A stretch of DNA of 64,000 bases from Paracoccaceae bacterium (GCA_028874915.1 JAPPHA010000009.1:1-64000); one strand, 5' to 3'. Counted from the stretch's first letter, positions 35,870-45,577 are shown. Made by a program: numbers and translations. The notes: generated from the letters alone by a model not told the origin.

Positions 35870-38338
35870 TCACACCGTAATGGCCGAAACCGGACTTCCC
35901 TCTTCTTCGGCCGTGCCACGGTTCATCATTCCGTCCAGTGTGTCGATTTCGGCAGCAGTCAAAACCGCCATGTCCTCAATCGCGGCAGTCAGCGAATCAA
36001 AGTCGTCTTGACCGCAGGCCCGAGCAAGAACTGCCTTAACGCGGGATCCGAGGGAGTCTACCGGCACATCGTCGCCCGCGACCAGCCGCCGGGCGCCTCG
36101 GAAGTTCCTCCACAAGGTAACGGCTTCTGCCAGTTTGTTCGCCACGTCTTCGGATAACTGCGCCTGACTTGCAGCAGCAAGAAAGACGGACGCCGACGAG
36201 GGCGCCGACCCGATCGGCGCGTTCGCGCCAATGAGCAACTGGAAACGCCTCGCCATCCGGTCGATGTCCTGGATTCCACCACGCATGGTTTCCGGCGAGA
36301 AAACGGTGGTTCCGATGGCACCGTCGCCGGTCTGGCGCGACCCCGCGATCACTGTGTCCCGCACCACGGCCGAACTGAGGGCTTCGCGTCGCGCATCCTC
36401 GAATCGCTGCGCGATCCCGCCGGAGCCGAATTCGAAGATACAACGTGCACGGGTCAAGTCCTGCAGTTCGCGTGCGGATGCGAGCGAAAGGGTGGCTTCG
36501 CCAAAGTCCGCGAGTGCCCGCACGGCGCGGCCGTTGGTGTTCGGCCGGGTCGGAGCAAACAGCAGGCTGTCGCGCGTGAGGTCTCCGAGTGCAGCGAAGG
36601 ACCTCTGGCAAAAGCCGTCGAAGAGGCCCGGGGAATCCCCCTCATGGACAAACAGGACGTCGAGCGTGGTCCGAAGCGACGCTTCGCGGCTGGCCAGGTC
36701 TCCCAGGACGATGGCAGCGACACCTCCATGGTCCTGCGTGCCGTGCCGGTCTTCAAACTCCTCAGCGACCGCCGACAGAACGGCAGAAATCGAAGATTCC
36801 GCCAGATTGGACAGGGCGGGCTCAGCTTCGACGGGCGTCAGGTTTCCACGCAAGACGTGCATTCCGACCTGGAATGCCTTTTCGTTCGACCAGCTCTGCA
36901 TTGAATCGACCGTATCGGAAACGTCCCGGACGGGAATCTCGGCGATTCGTTCCTTCATTTCCGGGACGCCGAATTCATGCATCCAGTAAAGGCGCGCCAG
37001 TCCCTGGCGGGCAATCGCCTCGGACTCCCGATCCGGTCCGAACCCCGTCGGCAGGTCGAGGTCGGTGAACTCCTTGTCCTGCAGACTTTCGAGGAGCTCC
37101 GGGTGTCGCTCGATCCACTGGGCCAGGTATGGTGCGACGCCGAAAATCTCGACGATGGCATCGAAGGCTTCCGGGCGCGCGGCCGAAACTTGGCTGTCAT
37201 AGGCGCTCCAGTCATCGATCTCGGGATAGAAATGCGCGCGCCACTGGTCGACCAAGGGGTCCATCGTCTCAAACCACCGCTTCGGACGCACGACGAGAGC
37301 GAACATCTGGCCGTAACTGCCCGGCAACTGCGGCGATTCGTCGGCACCGTGATTCTGAAGCAGCGGGTAAGGTCGGCTCGCCACCGCGTGATGATCAGGA
37401 TGCCGCTGCATGTTGTAGAACATCCAGTTGCTGAACTTGTAGTTGGCGTTCCAGGAGTGCCTCGGACGGATCGTCTCGAACCGGCCGTTAGGCAGCCGGA
37501 CCCGGCGCAACCCGTAGTGTTGCATGTAATTTGCGACCTTCATTGAGAAGACGACGCCGAGACTCAGAAACACATAGACCGGAACCGCCCACGGACCGCC
37601 CAGCCAGACCACCAAGGCATACCAGAAAGCGGTTTCAATGACGTAACGCCAAAACGGGTTCGAATGGTGCCAGACCGGCAGTCGACGTCGCGCCAGCCTT
37701 TCACGGACGATCCGCCATGAGCCGGTAAGATTGTGCACAACCTCCCGCGGAAAATACTGCCAGAAACTCTGGCCCTTTGGCGCAGAACCGGCGTCATACG
37801 GGGTGCCGACGAGGGCATGGTGAATGTAGACATGCTCGGTCGCGTACTGCGGATAGGAAACTGAAGAGAGCAGGAATTCGCCAATCCGCCGCTCCCATTT
37901 CGTGCGCCGGTGGATCAATTCGTGACCGACGATGAAAACCGCCTGAGCCTCACAGGTGAGCACTATCGCCAGCAAAACGCATTCCCAGACCGGGAACAGG
38001 TCGGCGGCAAGGATCTGCCAGATCCCGAAGACAAGCGTCGGTGGCCAGAGAACCGCCCAGATCCAGACCGGCAGGTCGTGCCAGAACAGCAGCCGTCTCG
38101 GCGTCTTGACGGGATCCATGCTCCGTTCGTCGTCCCCGAATGCGATGTCCAAGGGACCGGCAAGCATAAAGAAGACAAACGCTGCCAGGATCCACCAGCC
38201 GCCGTACAAAAGCGAGAGAATGATCAGCGGAAAAATCCCCAGGGGAAGAAAATGTGGCAAGGCGCTGCCGAGTGTTGGCTTGACCATCCTGACATTCGTC
38301 AAGTCTTGACCGTCCGGTATGTCTACGTTCACCGCCAT
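35870..38338 (-). CDS. AlkB-type membrane hydroxylase fused to a GlnE-like domain
   Basis: 822 residues from ATG 38338 behind GGACAGGAAAG (a TTG at 38413 is also in frame). Residues 1-375 are an alkane-1-monooxygenase: six helices and all His boxes, HELIHRR (139), EHVYIHH (168), NYMQHYGL (270), MQRHPDHH (310). Residues 395-822 resemble the first half of glutamine-synthetase adenylyltransferase: GVAPYLAQWIERHPELLESL, LTPVEAEPALSNLAESSI, the nucleotidyltransferase block VLGDLASREASLRTTLDVLF, and DLTRARCIFEFG. The usual S-D-x-D is TTLD here, so the first metal-binding Asp is lost and catalysis is doubtful. No rubredoxin gene is nearby. I know no standard protein with this order. Confidence 0.85.
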   Translation of the reverse strand: MAVNVDIPDGQDLTNVRMVKPTLGSALPHFLPLGIFPLIILSLLYGGWWILAAFVFFMLAGPLDIAFGDDERSMDPVKTPRRLLFWHDLPVWIWAVLWPPTLVFGIWQILAADLFPVWECVLLAIVLTCEAQAVFIVGHELIHRRTKWERRIGEFLLSSVSYPQYATEHVYIHHALVGTPYDAGSAPKGQSFWQYFPREVVHNLTGSWRIVRERLARRRLPVWHHSNPFWRYVIETAFWYALVVWLGGPWAVPVYVFLSLGVVFSMKVANYMQHYGLRRVRLPNGRFETIRPRHSWNANYKFSNWMFYNMQRHPDHHAVASRPYPLLQNHGADESPQLPGSYGQMFALVVRPKRWFETMDPLVDQWRAHFYPEIDDWSAYDSQVSAARPEAFDAIVEIFGVAPYLAQWIERHPELLESLQDKEFTDLDLPTGFGPDRESEAIARQGLARLYWMHEFGVPEMKERIAEIPVRDVSDTVDSMQSWSNEKAFQVGMHVLRGNLTPVEAEPALSNLAESSISAVLSAVAEEFEDRHGTQDHGGVAAIVLGDLASREASLRTTLDVLFVHEGDSPGLFDGFCQRSFAALGDLTRDSLLFAPTRPNTNGRAVRALADFGEATLSLASARELQDLTRARCIFEFGSGGIAQRFEDARREALSSAVVRDTVIAGSRQTGDGAIGTTVFSPETMRGGIQDIDRMARRFQLLIGANAPIGSAPSSASVFLAAASQAQLSEDVANKLAEAVTLWRNFRGARRLVAGDDVPVDSLGSRVKAVLARACGQDDFDSLTAAIEDMAVLTAAEIDTLDGMMNRGTAEEEGSPVSAITV

Positions 38339-38595
38339 TGTACTTTCCTGTCCTTGGCTTTTCGGGCGTTCATTTCCCTGCCCAAGTTCTGCAATCGTAA
38401 CCGACGAGTCCAATCCGATACAACTTCAGACCAGGGGTCAGCATGGCGCCCGTGCGGAATTGCGGTTGTCTACGGACACGTCCCGCAGACTGTGCACTTG
38501 GTGCCGGACCACTGGCGGGTTCTCCGATTCACCCTTTGACACCGGACGCCTCCTGGACATCAAGGATTAACCCTCCCTGGGCTCGGGATTGCGGT

Positions 38596-38895
38596 TTATG
38601 ACCACGGGCTCGGAAACTCCTTTTGGACCCGCCGCGGAGACTCACCGGGCATGATGCCGGACCAGAAGCGCGAGCGACAGGCCCCCGCGTCCGGGTCCTC
38701 CCAGTTCAGCAGCGTCCAGCCCGTTGCCGCCAGCGGATCCGCCGCGGTCCGCACCTTCAGCGGAAACCCCGCCTCCTCGAATTGCGGCAGTCCGGCACGC
38801 GTTACCCAGTGCCTGCAATACTCCGGGTCGTGGCACGTGTACGCCCCGCCCCGAATCGTGTCCCGGGCGTGCGTTGGGCGCTGCGTACGCGGTTC
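38596..38895 (-). pseudogene. Possible C-terminal gene fragment of unknown family
   Basis: A frame without a start, opened by a stop near 38899 and ending at TAA 38598-38596, reads DTIRGGAYTCHDPEYCRHWV, then AGLPQFEEAGFPLKVRTAAD and WTLLNWEDPDAGACRSRFW. Its composition and four Cys look like real protein rather than chance. I cannot name it. Confidence 0.35.
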
Positions 38896-39000
38896 TGAGG
38901 AGCGACATTCTTATCGGGGCCGATCGCGTAAAGGGCAGGAAGGCGGTCGAATGTGGACAAAGAGGTGCCGTGAGTTACCCTGTTCTCCATGCCGGATCCG

Positions 39001-39714
39001 CTTACGCGCAACAAGCTGCACTTTCCGGCGCCGCCACGCTTCTCGAAGGATATCGACTTGGTCCGCACCTCCTCCGGGCCGATTGGTCCGATCCTCGATC
39101 AATTGTGGGCCGTCTTGTGACCGTGGCTGGGGCGCGCGCAGTTCGATCAGAGTCCTGTCGCGCCGAAATTGCGATTCCGGGTCGAGGCCGAGGACGGCAG
39201 CAACGTTCCGATCCGGCCAAAGATCGAGATCAACACCCGCGAGACCCAGGCCCTCGATGGACCGGCATCGTTGCCACTGAAGATCGAAAATCCCTGGTTC
39301 TCGGGTGAAGTGGCCACTTCGACATTCTCCCGGGAGGAGATGCTGGTAACAAAGCTCCGTGCGCTGTTGCAGCGCGACAAGGGACGCGACCTCTACGACC
39401 TCGCGCACGCCCTTCGGGTCTACGAAGATCTCGATGCAGAGCGTATCGTCGATTTGTTCGGACACTATCTCGACCTTTCCGGACACGCTATCTCGCGAGC
39501 ACGTGCCCAGGAGCGGATGTTCGCCAAGCTGGCCAATCCGCGCCACTTGCTCGACATGCGCCCATTGCTGCCAGTCGAACAGGCGGAAGCCTTGACGGAC
39601 GGATCGACAGCCGCCTCGTTTCGCCGCGTGTTCACGACGCTTGTCGATCGACTACCCGGCGAGCCCTGGGGAAGAACGCCGGCGATGAAGGAGCGGTTCG
39701 GGATTTCGTGGTAA
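39001..39714 (+). pseudogene. AbiEii-family nucleotidyltransferase pseudogene with TGA stop
   Basis: Frame 1 reads LTRNKLHFPAPPRFSKDIDL from 39001, where GGTALNKLHF-x-x-P-RFSEDID is expected; the GGT of the active site is lost with the 5' end. It continues to LDQLWAVL, TGA at 39118-39120, then PWLGRAQFDQSPVAPKLRFR and a complete C-terminal region: INTRETQALDGPASLPLKIE, FSREEMLVTKLRALLQRDKG, DLYDLAHAL, RMFAKLANPRHLLDMRPLL, ending MKERFGISW. The TGA most simply replaces CGA (Arg). Two lesions make it inactive; the ATG at 39169 could express only the C-terminal part. No AbiEi partner upstream. Confidence 0.8.
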
Positions 39715-40012
39715 CGAGGACTCGATCGTCATGCGTGCTGCAGTGGGCATTCCGACCGGGACGCGGAGTCGGCAGGCTCGCAAACTATGGGTGCCGACTC
39801 CAACGTTTGCGGTTGTGCGACGGGCTGATTTCCGCTCGAACGACGGGAGAAAGAAACTGGTGAACAGGCCGGTTAACCGGATCGTGGCAGAGCCTCTGTG
39901 TGGATTGAGTTTCTTGGCAATCAGCACGGATCCGCTATATTTAATTATTACAGCAATTCAACTGTTTGCGAGAGTTTAGACAGGAATCTCGACAAAATTC
40001 CGATTTCGGTGA
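39715..40012. other. Intergenic region
   Basis: About 300 bases with an AT-rich stretch near 39935-39965 (ctatatttaattattaca) that could hold a promoter; no gene seen. Confidence 0.35.
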
Positions 40013-40627
40013 TTACGAACCCGGGATCAAAAAGGGTCTCGCACAGCGATAATATCCATCTTCATTGAGAATCAGAAAACCCGCGTCCGTATTCAGAACG
40101 CCAAACAGGGACCCCGACGTCTCCAATCCCCTCAGTTTCATGTCTTTCGGCAAGCCGTAAGGTCCCGAGAACTCGAACTCGAGAGTGTCTCGATTCCGAA
40201 ATCCGGTCCCCTCGTAATCAATCGGCTGGTCTCCTCCGCCGAGGCTGGGTGGCGTGTCAACCAATTCCCCGACAATGTCGCCAACCGTCCTTTCGTGGGA
40301 CACAAGGCTGACGCCGCGATAACCCTTCATTCTGAACGCCACATCGTCCGTCTTGACGACCGAGCCCATGTGATCAAGGAGGTCAAGACCATCAACATTG
40401 TCCGCAGCCAATGCGCCCGGGTTGGCGGGACTCGTCGAGAGCTGTTCAAGGACAAGGACCAGATCGAAGGGTTCCGTTCTGGATTCGCTGCCGTAGGCCT
40501 GGCAGGCGATACGAAGCCGTTGGGGCGCCTTGTCGTCGTCCGGAAAAACCGGAATCGCTGAGACGAGTAAAAGCACGCCAACGCAGGACGTCACAAAACC
40601 CCTTGCAAACAACGGCAGCAAACTCAC
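40013..40627 (-). CDS. Secreted protein of unknown function
   Basis: 204 residues from a GTG at 40627, with AGGA eleven bases upstream. Signal peptide SLLPLFARGFVTSCVGVLLL with probable cleavage after PVFPD. The mature domain is mostly beta strand and contains LRIACQAYGSESRTEPFDLV, DTLEFEFSGPYGLPKDMKLR and GVLNTDAGFLILNEDGYYRC; the two Cys may pair. No family recognised. It stands alone between relics. Confidence 0.65.
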   Translation of the reverse strand: MSLLPLFARGFVTSCVGVLLLVSAIPVFPDDDKAPQRLRIACQAYGSESRTEPFDLVLVLEQLSTSPANPGALAADNVDGLDLLDHMGSVVKTDDVAFRMKGYRGVSLVSHERTVGDIVGELVDTPPSLGGGDQPIDYEGTGFRNRDTLEFEFSGPYGLPKDMKLRGLETSGSLFGVLNTDAGFLILNEDGYYRCARPFLIPGS

Positions 40628-41060
40628 GGGTCACATCCTCAAATACGTTTCGTTCATTCGCCCTGCGCGGCAGCCTGACACCGAGTCCATAATGTCGGGA
40701 ATCATGCGATCCCGGTTCGGTTTCGCGCCAGACTGTCACGCCGGCTTGCACGCCGGCTTGCACCCCGGCCCGGCCCCAAATCCGGACCCATTCCCGGATC
40801 CGCAAAATGTCCGTCGAAACCTCCACGGGTCCGTTTCGGAAACTTCCGATGAGGTCGGTTCGGGTCCACCCGGGTCGTAGCCAACGTCGAAGATTGGCAC
40901 CATCGGGCCGGCAAGGACAAGGACCTGCACCCGGTTCGCGAGTTGCGGCCGCACCGACGGTCAGGGACGGGACGCGGAGGATGGACGTCGCCAGGGCTTA
41001 CGGGCGATCGTTCCGGATCGCCACATCGGATATCGGACAGATCAACCGAACGTCACGCGG
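40628..41060. other. Intergenic region with a short direct repeat
   Basis: Contains two and a partial third copy of a 12-base unit (cgccggcttgca) at about 40740-40768, in a minus frame reading GVQAGVQAGV. No gene supported. Confidence 0.4.
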
Positions 41061-41456
41061 TCATGGCGCCGCCGCCATCGCCTCGACTTCGACCATGTAT
41101 TCCGGGCGAGAGAACCCGGAAACAATGATCACGGTCGAGGCCGGACATCGTCCGGTCCCGGCCAGGAAGGCATCGCGGGCCTGCATGTAGGCCGCCATGT
41201 GCGCACGGTCGGTCACCCATGCCGAGATGTGGACGACATCGCCGGGCGCCAATCCGCCCGCGTGCAGGATTTCGCGGATGTTTCCGAAACACAATGAGGC
41301 CTGCCCGAACGCGCTCGCGGGGACCGTTCCATCCACCCCGATGCCGAGTTGACCCGACGTTCGCAGAACCCGCCAACCGGCAGGAAACATGACACCGTGG
41401 GAATAGGCGGCGAAAGGCGCATGAATACCGGTGGGCGTCAATTCCTGCATCGTCAT
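41061..41456 (-). CDS. RidA/YjgF family protein (RutC-like position)
   Basis: 131 residues from ATG 41456 (MTMQELTPTGI); ATG 41489 and 41450 are alternatives. Family features: FAAYSHGVMFPAGWRVLRTS, GQLGIGVDGTVPASAFGQA, NIREILHAGGLAPGDVVHIS, TVIIVSGFSRPEYMVEVEAM. The Arg of the C-terminal SRPEYMVEVEA block corresponds to the carboxylate-binding Arg usual in RidA. RidA proteins hydrolyse reactive enamines/imines or, as RutC, help in pyrimidine degradation. It is transcribed away from the catabolic operon that begins 124 bases away and shares with it a candidate RutR site, so it probably serves the same pathway. Confidence 0.88.
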   Translation of the reverse strand: MTMQELTPTGIHAPFAAYSHGVMFPAGWRVLRTSGQLGIGVDGTVPASAFGQASLCFGNIREILHAGGLAPGDVVHISAWVTDRAHMAAYMQARDAFLAGTGRCPASTVIIVSGFSRPEYMVEVEAMAAAP

Positions 41457-41528
41457 TACCAACGACCGCGTGTGTCCCCGGCCTCGCATGTCACCGGGAA
41501 CCAGGCATCAAAACCCTGAGTAAACGAT

Positions 41529-41544
41529 TTGACCATTTGCTCAG
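41529..41544. promoter_or_regulatory. Candidate RutR-type operator between ridA and the catabolic operon
   Basis: TTGACCATTTGCTCAG matches 12 of the 14 specified bases of the Escherichia coli RutR consensus TTGACCA-NN-TGGTCAA (differences at the G and final A of the right half). It lies in the divergent promoter region, and a RutR-like regulator is encoded at the operon's end. Confidence 0.5.
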
Positions 41545-41580
41545 CTTAGTTCAAATGTCGGGACGGGCAAGGGGAATCGA

Positions 41581-43980
41581 ATGGACCCGATCACGACCGA
41601 CATGCTGGCGAAACTGGAGCGAAAGGCGCTCTGGCTCAGCACTTGGATGATTCACCATGCCAATCACCTGCGGACCAACCCTGACGGGTTGAAGGTCGGT
41701 GGGCATCAGGCGAGTTCCGCCTCTGTGGTCTCGATCATGACCGCTCTTTATTTTCGGATTCTGCGTCCGGAGGACAGGGTTGCGGTCAAGCCGCACGCGT
41801 CACCCGTCTTTCACGCGATCCAGTTCCTGCTCGGCAACCAGGACGTCCGCAAGCTGATGGACTTTCGCGGTTACGGCGGTGCGCAATCCTATCCAAGCCG
41901 GACCAAGGACACCGACGATGTCGACTTCTCGACCGGTTCGGTCGGGCTCGGGGTCGGGATCACGGCTTTCGCGGCGATGGCGCAGGACTACGTCCGGGCG
42001 AGGGAAGGCTGGGAGGCGGCCTGCCGCCCGGAAGGCCGCATGATCGCCATCGTCGGGGACGCTGAACTTGACGAGGGTAATGTCTTCGAGTGCCTCCAGG
42101 AAGTCTGGAAACACGATCTCAGGAACTGCTGGTGGATTGTCGATTACAACCGGCAGTCGCTCGACGGAGTCGTTCCGGAAGGCCTGTCGAAACGCCTCGG
42201 CAACCTGTTCCGCGCCTTCGGTTGGGAAGTCGTCGAGATCAAGCACGGTGCGCTTCAGCGTGCGGCCTTTTCGGAACCGGGTGGGGATGCACTGAAGGCA
42301 TGGATCGACGCTTGCCCGAACGCTCTCTATGCGGCGTTGACCTATCAGGGTGGCAGCGCCTGGCGCCTGCGCCTCTCCAACGAGATCGGGAATTGCACGG
42401 GTGTCTCGGAACTTCTCGCGCGGCGCAGTGACGACGAACTCGCGACCCTGATGGCCAATCTCGGTGGACATTGCCTTCCGACCCTCGTTGATTGCTTCGA
42501 GTCGATCGAACATGACCGCCCGGTCGTCTTCATCGCCTACACCGTCAAGGGCTGGGGAACGCCGCTCGCCGGGCACAAGGATAACCACGCCGGGCTGATG
42601 ACACCGGCGCAGATGGATGCGTTCCGGCAACGGATGTGTGTTGCGGAAGGCGACGAGTGGGAAGTCGAATCCGGGCTCGACCTTCCTCCTGATTCACTTC
42701 GCAGGTTCCTGGACCGAGTTCCATTCCGGGCGGCTGCAGCCCGCCGGCTGTCCGCGCACCGGATTACGGTGCCGTCGATTGCGGTTCCGCCCGGCGACGA
42801 GACGTCGACGCAGCTCGCTTTCGGACGCATTCTCCACGCCATTGCGGGGGACGACGGAGATTTCGCGGGGCGCGTCGTGACGGTTTCACCGGATGTAACC
42901 GTCTCCACCGGACTCGGGCCCTGGGTCAACCGGCGCGGTCTCTACGCCCGCGCGGAAGTCGCCGACACCTTCCGGGACGAAAGCGTCCCGTCCGCCCAAT
43001 CGTGGCACTTCTCACCCCGGGGCCAGCACTTCGAGCTGGGTATCGCGGAGATGAACCTCTTTCTCCTTCTCAGCGCGCTGGGGCTCTCCCACAGTCTCTT
43101 CGGCGAACGCCTGCTGCCGGTCGGCACGCTTTACGATCCCTTCATCGCCCGTGGCCTGGATGCCCTCAACTACGCCTGCTACCAGGACGCCCGTTTCATC
43201 GTTGCCGGAACCCCGTCCGGTGTCTCCCTGGCACCGGAAGGCGGTGCCCACCAATCGATCGGAACGCCTCTCATCGGCATGAGCCAGGACGGGCTTGCCG
43301 CCTTCGAGCCCGCATTTTCCGATGAACTCGCCGTCATCGTTGAATGGGCCTTCGACTACCTGCAGCGCGACGGCGGGCGCGATCCCGATGAACGGACATG
43401 GCTTCGCGATGAGACCGGAGGGTCCGTCTACCTCCGCCTCTCCACCCGAACGGTCGAACAGCCGGCGCGGAGCGTCGATGCGACCTTCCGGCAGGGGGTG
43501 GTCGACGGCGGTTACTGGCTGCGGCGGCCCGGACCAAACAGCACCATTGTCATCGCCGCCCAGGGAACGGTCATGACCGAGGCGATCGCGGCGGCCGGGA
43601 TGATTGCCCAGGACCGCGGCCATGTCGGCGTTCTCGCCGTGACATCCGCGGACCGGCTGAACGCGGGATGGCAGGCGGCGCAGCGTGCCCGGGCCCGGGG
43701 CATCGCCACTGCCCGGTCGCAGGTGGAACGTCTGCTCGATGCCGTGCCCGCGCACGCGCGCCTCATCACCGTCATCGACGGCCATCCCGCGACCCTCAGC
43801 TGGCTCGGCGCTGTCCACGGCCACAAGACCGCCGGGCTCGGTGTCGAGCACTTCGGCCAAACGGGAACAATTCACGACCTCTACCGCCACTATGGCATTG
43901 ACCGCGCCTCCATCGCGGCGATCGCCGGAAGTCTGGTTCCGGGCCGACCGGTCCGCCTCGCCAGCATGGCTGCGTCATGA
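41581..43980 (+). CDS. AceE-like thiamine-diphosphate enzyme (2-oxo acid dehydrogenase E1 / transketolase type)
   Basis: 799 residues, behind AAGGGGA. N-terminal part: GLKVGGHQASSASVVSIMTA and KPHASPVFHAIQFLLG as in homodimeric pyruvate dehydrogenase E1, then the TPP motif GDAELDEGNVFECL with IVDYNRQSLDG (159-196). The pyrimidine-binding domain carries ELGIAEMNLFLLLSALGLSH with the expected Glu. A transketolase-like C-terminal domain follows (TIVIAAQGTVMTEAIAAAG). Shorter than AceE (about 890) and no E2/E3 genes are near, so it may be a decarboxylase or ligase on an unusual 2-oxo acid rather than part of PDH. First gene of the operon; its stop overlaps the next start. Confidence 0.85.
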   Translation: MDPITTDMLAKLERKALWLSTWMIHHANHLRTNPDGLKVGGHQASSASVVSIMTALYFRILRPEDRVAVKPHASPVFHAIQFLLGNQDVRKLMDFRGYGGAQSYPSRTKDTDDVDFSTGSVGLGVGITAFAAMAQDYVRAREGWEAACRPEGRMIAIVGDAELDEGNVFECLQEVWKHDLRNCWWIVDYNRQSLDGVVPEGLSKRLGNLFRAFGWEVVEIKHGALQRAAFSEPGGDALKAWIDACPNALYAALTYQGGSAWRLRLSNEIGNCTGVSELLARRSDDELATLMANLGGHCLPTLVDCFESIEHDRPVVFIAYTVKGWGTPLAGHKDNHAGLMTPAQMDAFRQRMCVAEGDEWEVESGLDLPPDSLRRFLDRVPFRAAAARRLSAHRITVPSIAVPPGDETSTQLAFGRILHAIAGDDGDFAGRVVTVSPDVTVSTGLGPWVNRRGLYARAEVADTFRDESVPSAQSWHFSPRGQHFELGIAEMNLFLLLSALGLSHSLFGERLLPVGTLYDPFIARGLDALNYACYQDARFIVAGTPSGVSLAPEGGAHQSIGTPLIGMSQDGLAAFEPAFSDELAVIVEWAFDYLQRDGGRDPDERTWLRDETGGSVYLRLSTRTVEQPARSVDATFRQGVVDGGYWLRRPGPNSTIVIAAQGTVMTEAIAAAGMIAQDRGHVGVLAVTSADRLNAGWQAAQRARARGIATARSQVERLLDAVPAHARLITVIDGHPATLSWLGAVHGHKTAGLGVEHFGQTGTIHDLYRHYGIDRASIAAIAGSLVPGRPVRLASMAAS

Positions 43981-44792
43981 AACGGTTCTGGGCCGACTAC
44001 ACCACTCGGGAAATCTCCCGCCTCGACCGGGATACCCTCGTCGCCGTTCTGCCCATCGGAGCCATCGAGCAGCATGGGCCGCATCTGCCGTTGAAGGTGG
44101 ACAGCTTCATCGCCGATGCGATCGTGTCGCGCGTTGCCGCGCGGCTGCCGTCAACGAGCCGCGTGCTCTTCCTTCCGACCCAGTCCCTGGGAAAGAGCAA
44201 CGAGCATCTGCGCTATCCGGGAACGCTTTCCCTGTCCGCGGAGACGCTGATGGCGATCCTCCGCGAGACCGGCACCTGCGTTGCGCGGGCCGGCATTCGA
44301 AAACTCGTCTTCCTGAATGCCCACGGCGGCAACGTCTCGACCCTCGACATCGTCGCCCGGGACCTTCGGGTGGAACACGGAATGCTGGTCTTCGCCGTCA
44401 ACTGGTTCGGCTTCGGTGCGCCGGACGGGATCTACGAACCGGATGAACGCCGCCATGGCATCCACGCGGGAGACATGGAGACATCCGTCATGCTGGCGCT
44501 CGAACCGGAAAGCGTCCGGAGAAACGAAGCCGCAGACTTCCGATCGGCCATGCGCAACTGGGACGCCGACTATGACCACATCGGACTCGACCGCGTGGCC
44601 CGGCCCGCTTGGCAGGCCCAGGATCTGCATCCAGGCGGGGCAGCCGGCGATGCCGCGGCCGCGACCCCCGAGAAGGGCGCCGCGACCCTTGACCGCGCCA
44701 TCGACGGACTCGTCGCGCTCCTCGCCGAGATCGAGCGCGCGCCGCTTGCCTGGCTCGAGACCCCTCCCGACACCGATGACGCCGACCTTTGA
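43977..44792 (+). CDS. Creatininase-family amidohydrolase
   Basis: 271 residues; ATG overlaps the upstream stop (ATGA). Metal-binding motifs of the family are clear: LPIGAIEQHGPHLPLKVDSF (Glu and His), LGKSNEHLRYPGTLSL, LVFLNAHGGN (His), and IHAGDMETSVMLAL (the late Glu). Members hydrolyse cyclic or linear amides such as creatinine or formamide derivatives, usually with two divalent metals, in the cytoplasm. Here it probably opens or deformylates an N-heterocyclic substrate brought in by the ABC transporter encoded next. Confidence 0.92.
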   Translation: MKRFWADYTTREISRLDRDTLVAVLPIGAIEQHGPHLPLKVDSFIADAIVSRVAARLPSTSRVLFLPTQSLGKSNEHLRYPGTLSLSAETLMAILRETGTCVARAGIRKLVFLNAHGGNVSTLDIVARDLRVEHGMLVFAVNWFGFGAPDGIYEPDERRHGIHAGDMETSVMLALEPESVRRNEAADFRSAMRNWDADYDHIGLDRVARPAWQAQDLHPGGAAGDAAAATPEKGAATLDRAIDGLVALLAEIERAPLAWLETPPDTDDADL

Positions 44793-45577
44793 CGAACGCT
44801 GCGGAACTCATCCGGATGGCGGGCGTGGGCAAGGTGTTCGCGAACGGAATCACGGCCGTAAACGACATGTCCCTTTCGATCCGCGAGGGCGAATTCGTAT
44901 CCTTCCTCGGGCCGTCAGGCTGCGGCAAGTCGACGGCGCTGAAGATGATCGCGGGTCTTCTTGCCCAGAATTCTGGAACGATCAGCGTCAACGGCCATTC
45001 GCCGGGTGCGGGAGCGGACGCCACCGATGTCGGGTTCGTGTTCCAGGATGCCACGCTCATGCCCTGGGGCACGGTCTTCGACAACGTCTACTTGCCGTTG
45101 CGGCTTCGCGGCATCTCCCGCGACGGGGCGCGCGACCCGGTTCTGGAGGCGCTGGTTTCGGTGGGCCTCCATGGCTTCGACGGGGCCTACCCACGCGAGC
45201 TGTCGGGCGGCATGAAGATGCGGGTCTCCATCGCTCGCAGCCTCGTTACGCGGCCGAAGCTGCTCCTCATGGACGAGCCATTTGCCGCCCTCGACGAGAT
45301 GACTCGCTTCAAGCTCAACAACGACGTCCTCAACCTTTGGGACCAGCAGAAGCTGACGGTGATCTTCGTCACCCATTCGGTGTTCGAATCGGTCTACCTG
45401 TCAAACCGGATCGTGGTGATGGCGGCGAGGCCAGGCCGGGTGGCCGACGACATCACGCTGGACGAGGGCTATCCCCGAAACGACTCGTACCGCAACACGC
45501 CCACCTACGCCGAAAACTGCCGCATCGTCAGCAAGGCCCTGCAGTCTACTCTGAACGGAGACGGCCATGGCGCATGA
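44789..45577 (+). CDS. ABC transporter ATPase (taurine/pyrimidine-precursor type)
   Basis: 262 residues from a TTG overlapping the creatininase stop by four bases (ATG 44816 is the next possibility). Walker A GPSGCGKST, Q-loop VFQDATLMPWGTVFDN, signature ELSGGMKMRVSIARSL, Walker B LLLMDEPFAALDEMTR, H-loop FVTHSVFESV. This set is typical of SsuB/TauB/ThiZ-type ATPases that energise uptake with one permease and an NMT1-type binding protein. Ten-base overlap with the permease gene. Confidence 0.93.
   Translation: MTNAAELIRMAGVGKVFANGITAVNDMSLSIREGEFVSFLGPSGCGKSTALKMIAGLLAQNSGTISVNGHSPGAGADATDVGFVFQDATLMPWGTVFDNVYLPLRLRGISRDGARDPVLEALVSVGLHGFDGAYPRELSGGMKMRVSIARSLVTRPKLLLMDEPFAALDEMTRFKLNNDVLNLWDQQKLTVIFVTHSVFESVYLSNRIVVMAARPGRVADDITLDEGYPRNDSYRNTPTYAENCRIVSKALQSTLNGDGHGA

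Noticed and set aside
40738..40770. Short tandem 12-base repeat
   Set aside because: Only about two and a half copies, no associated gene; too short to assign a function.
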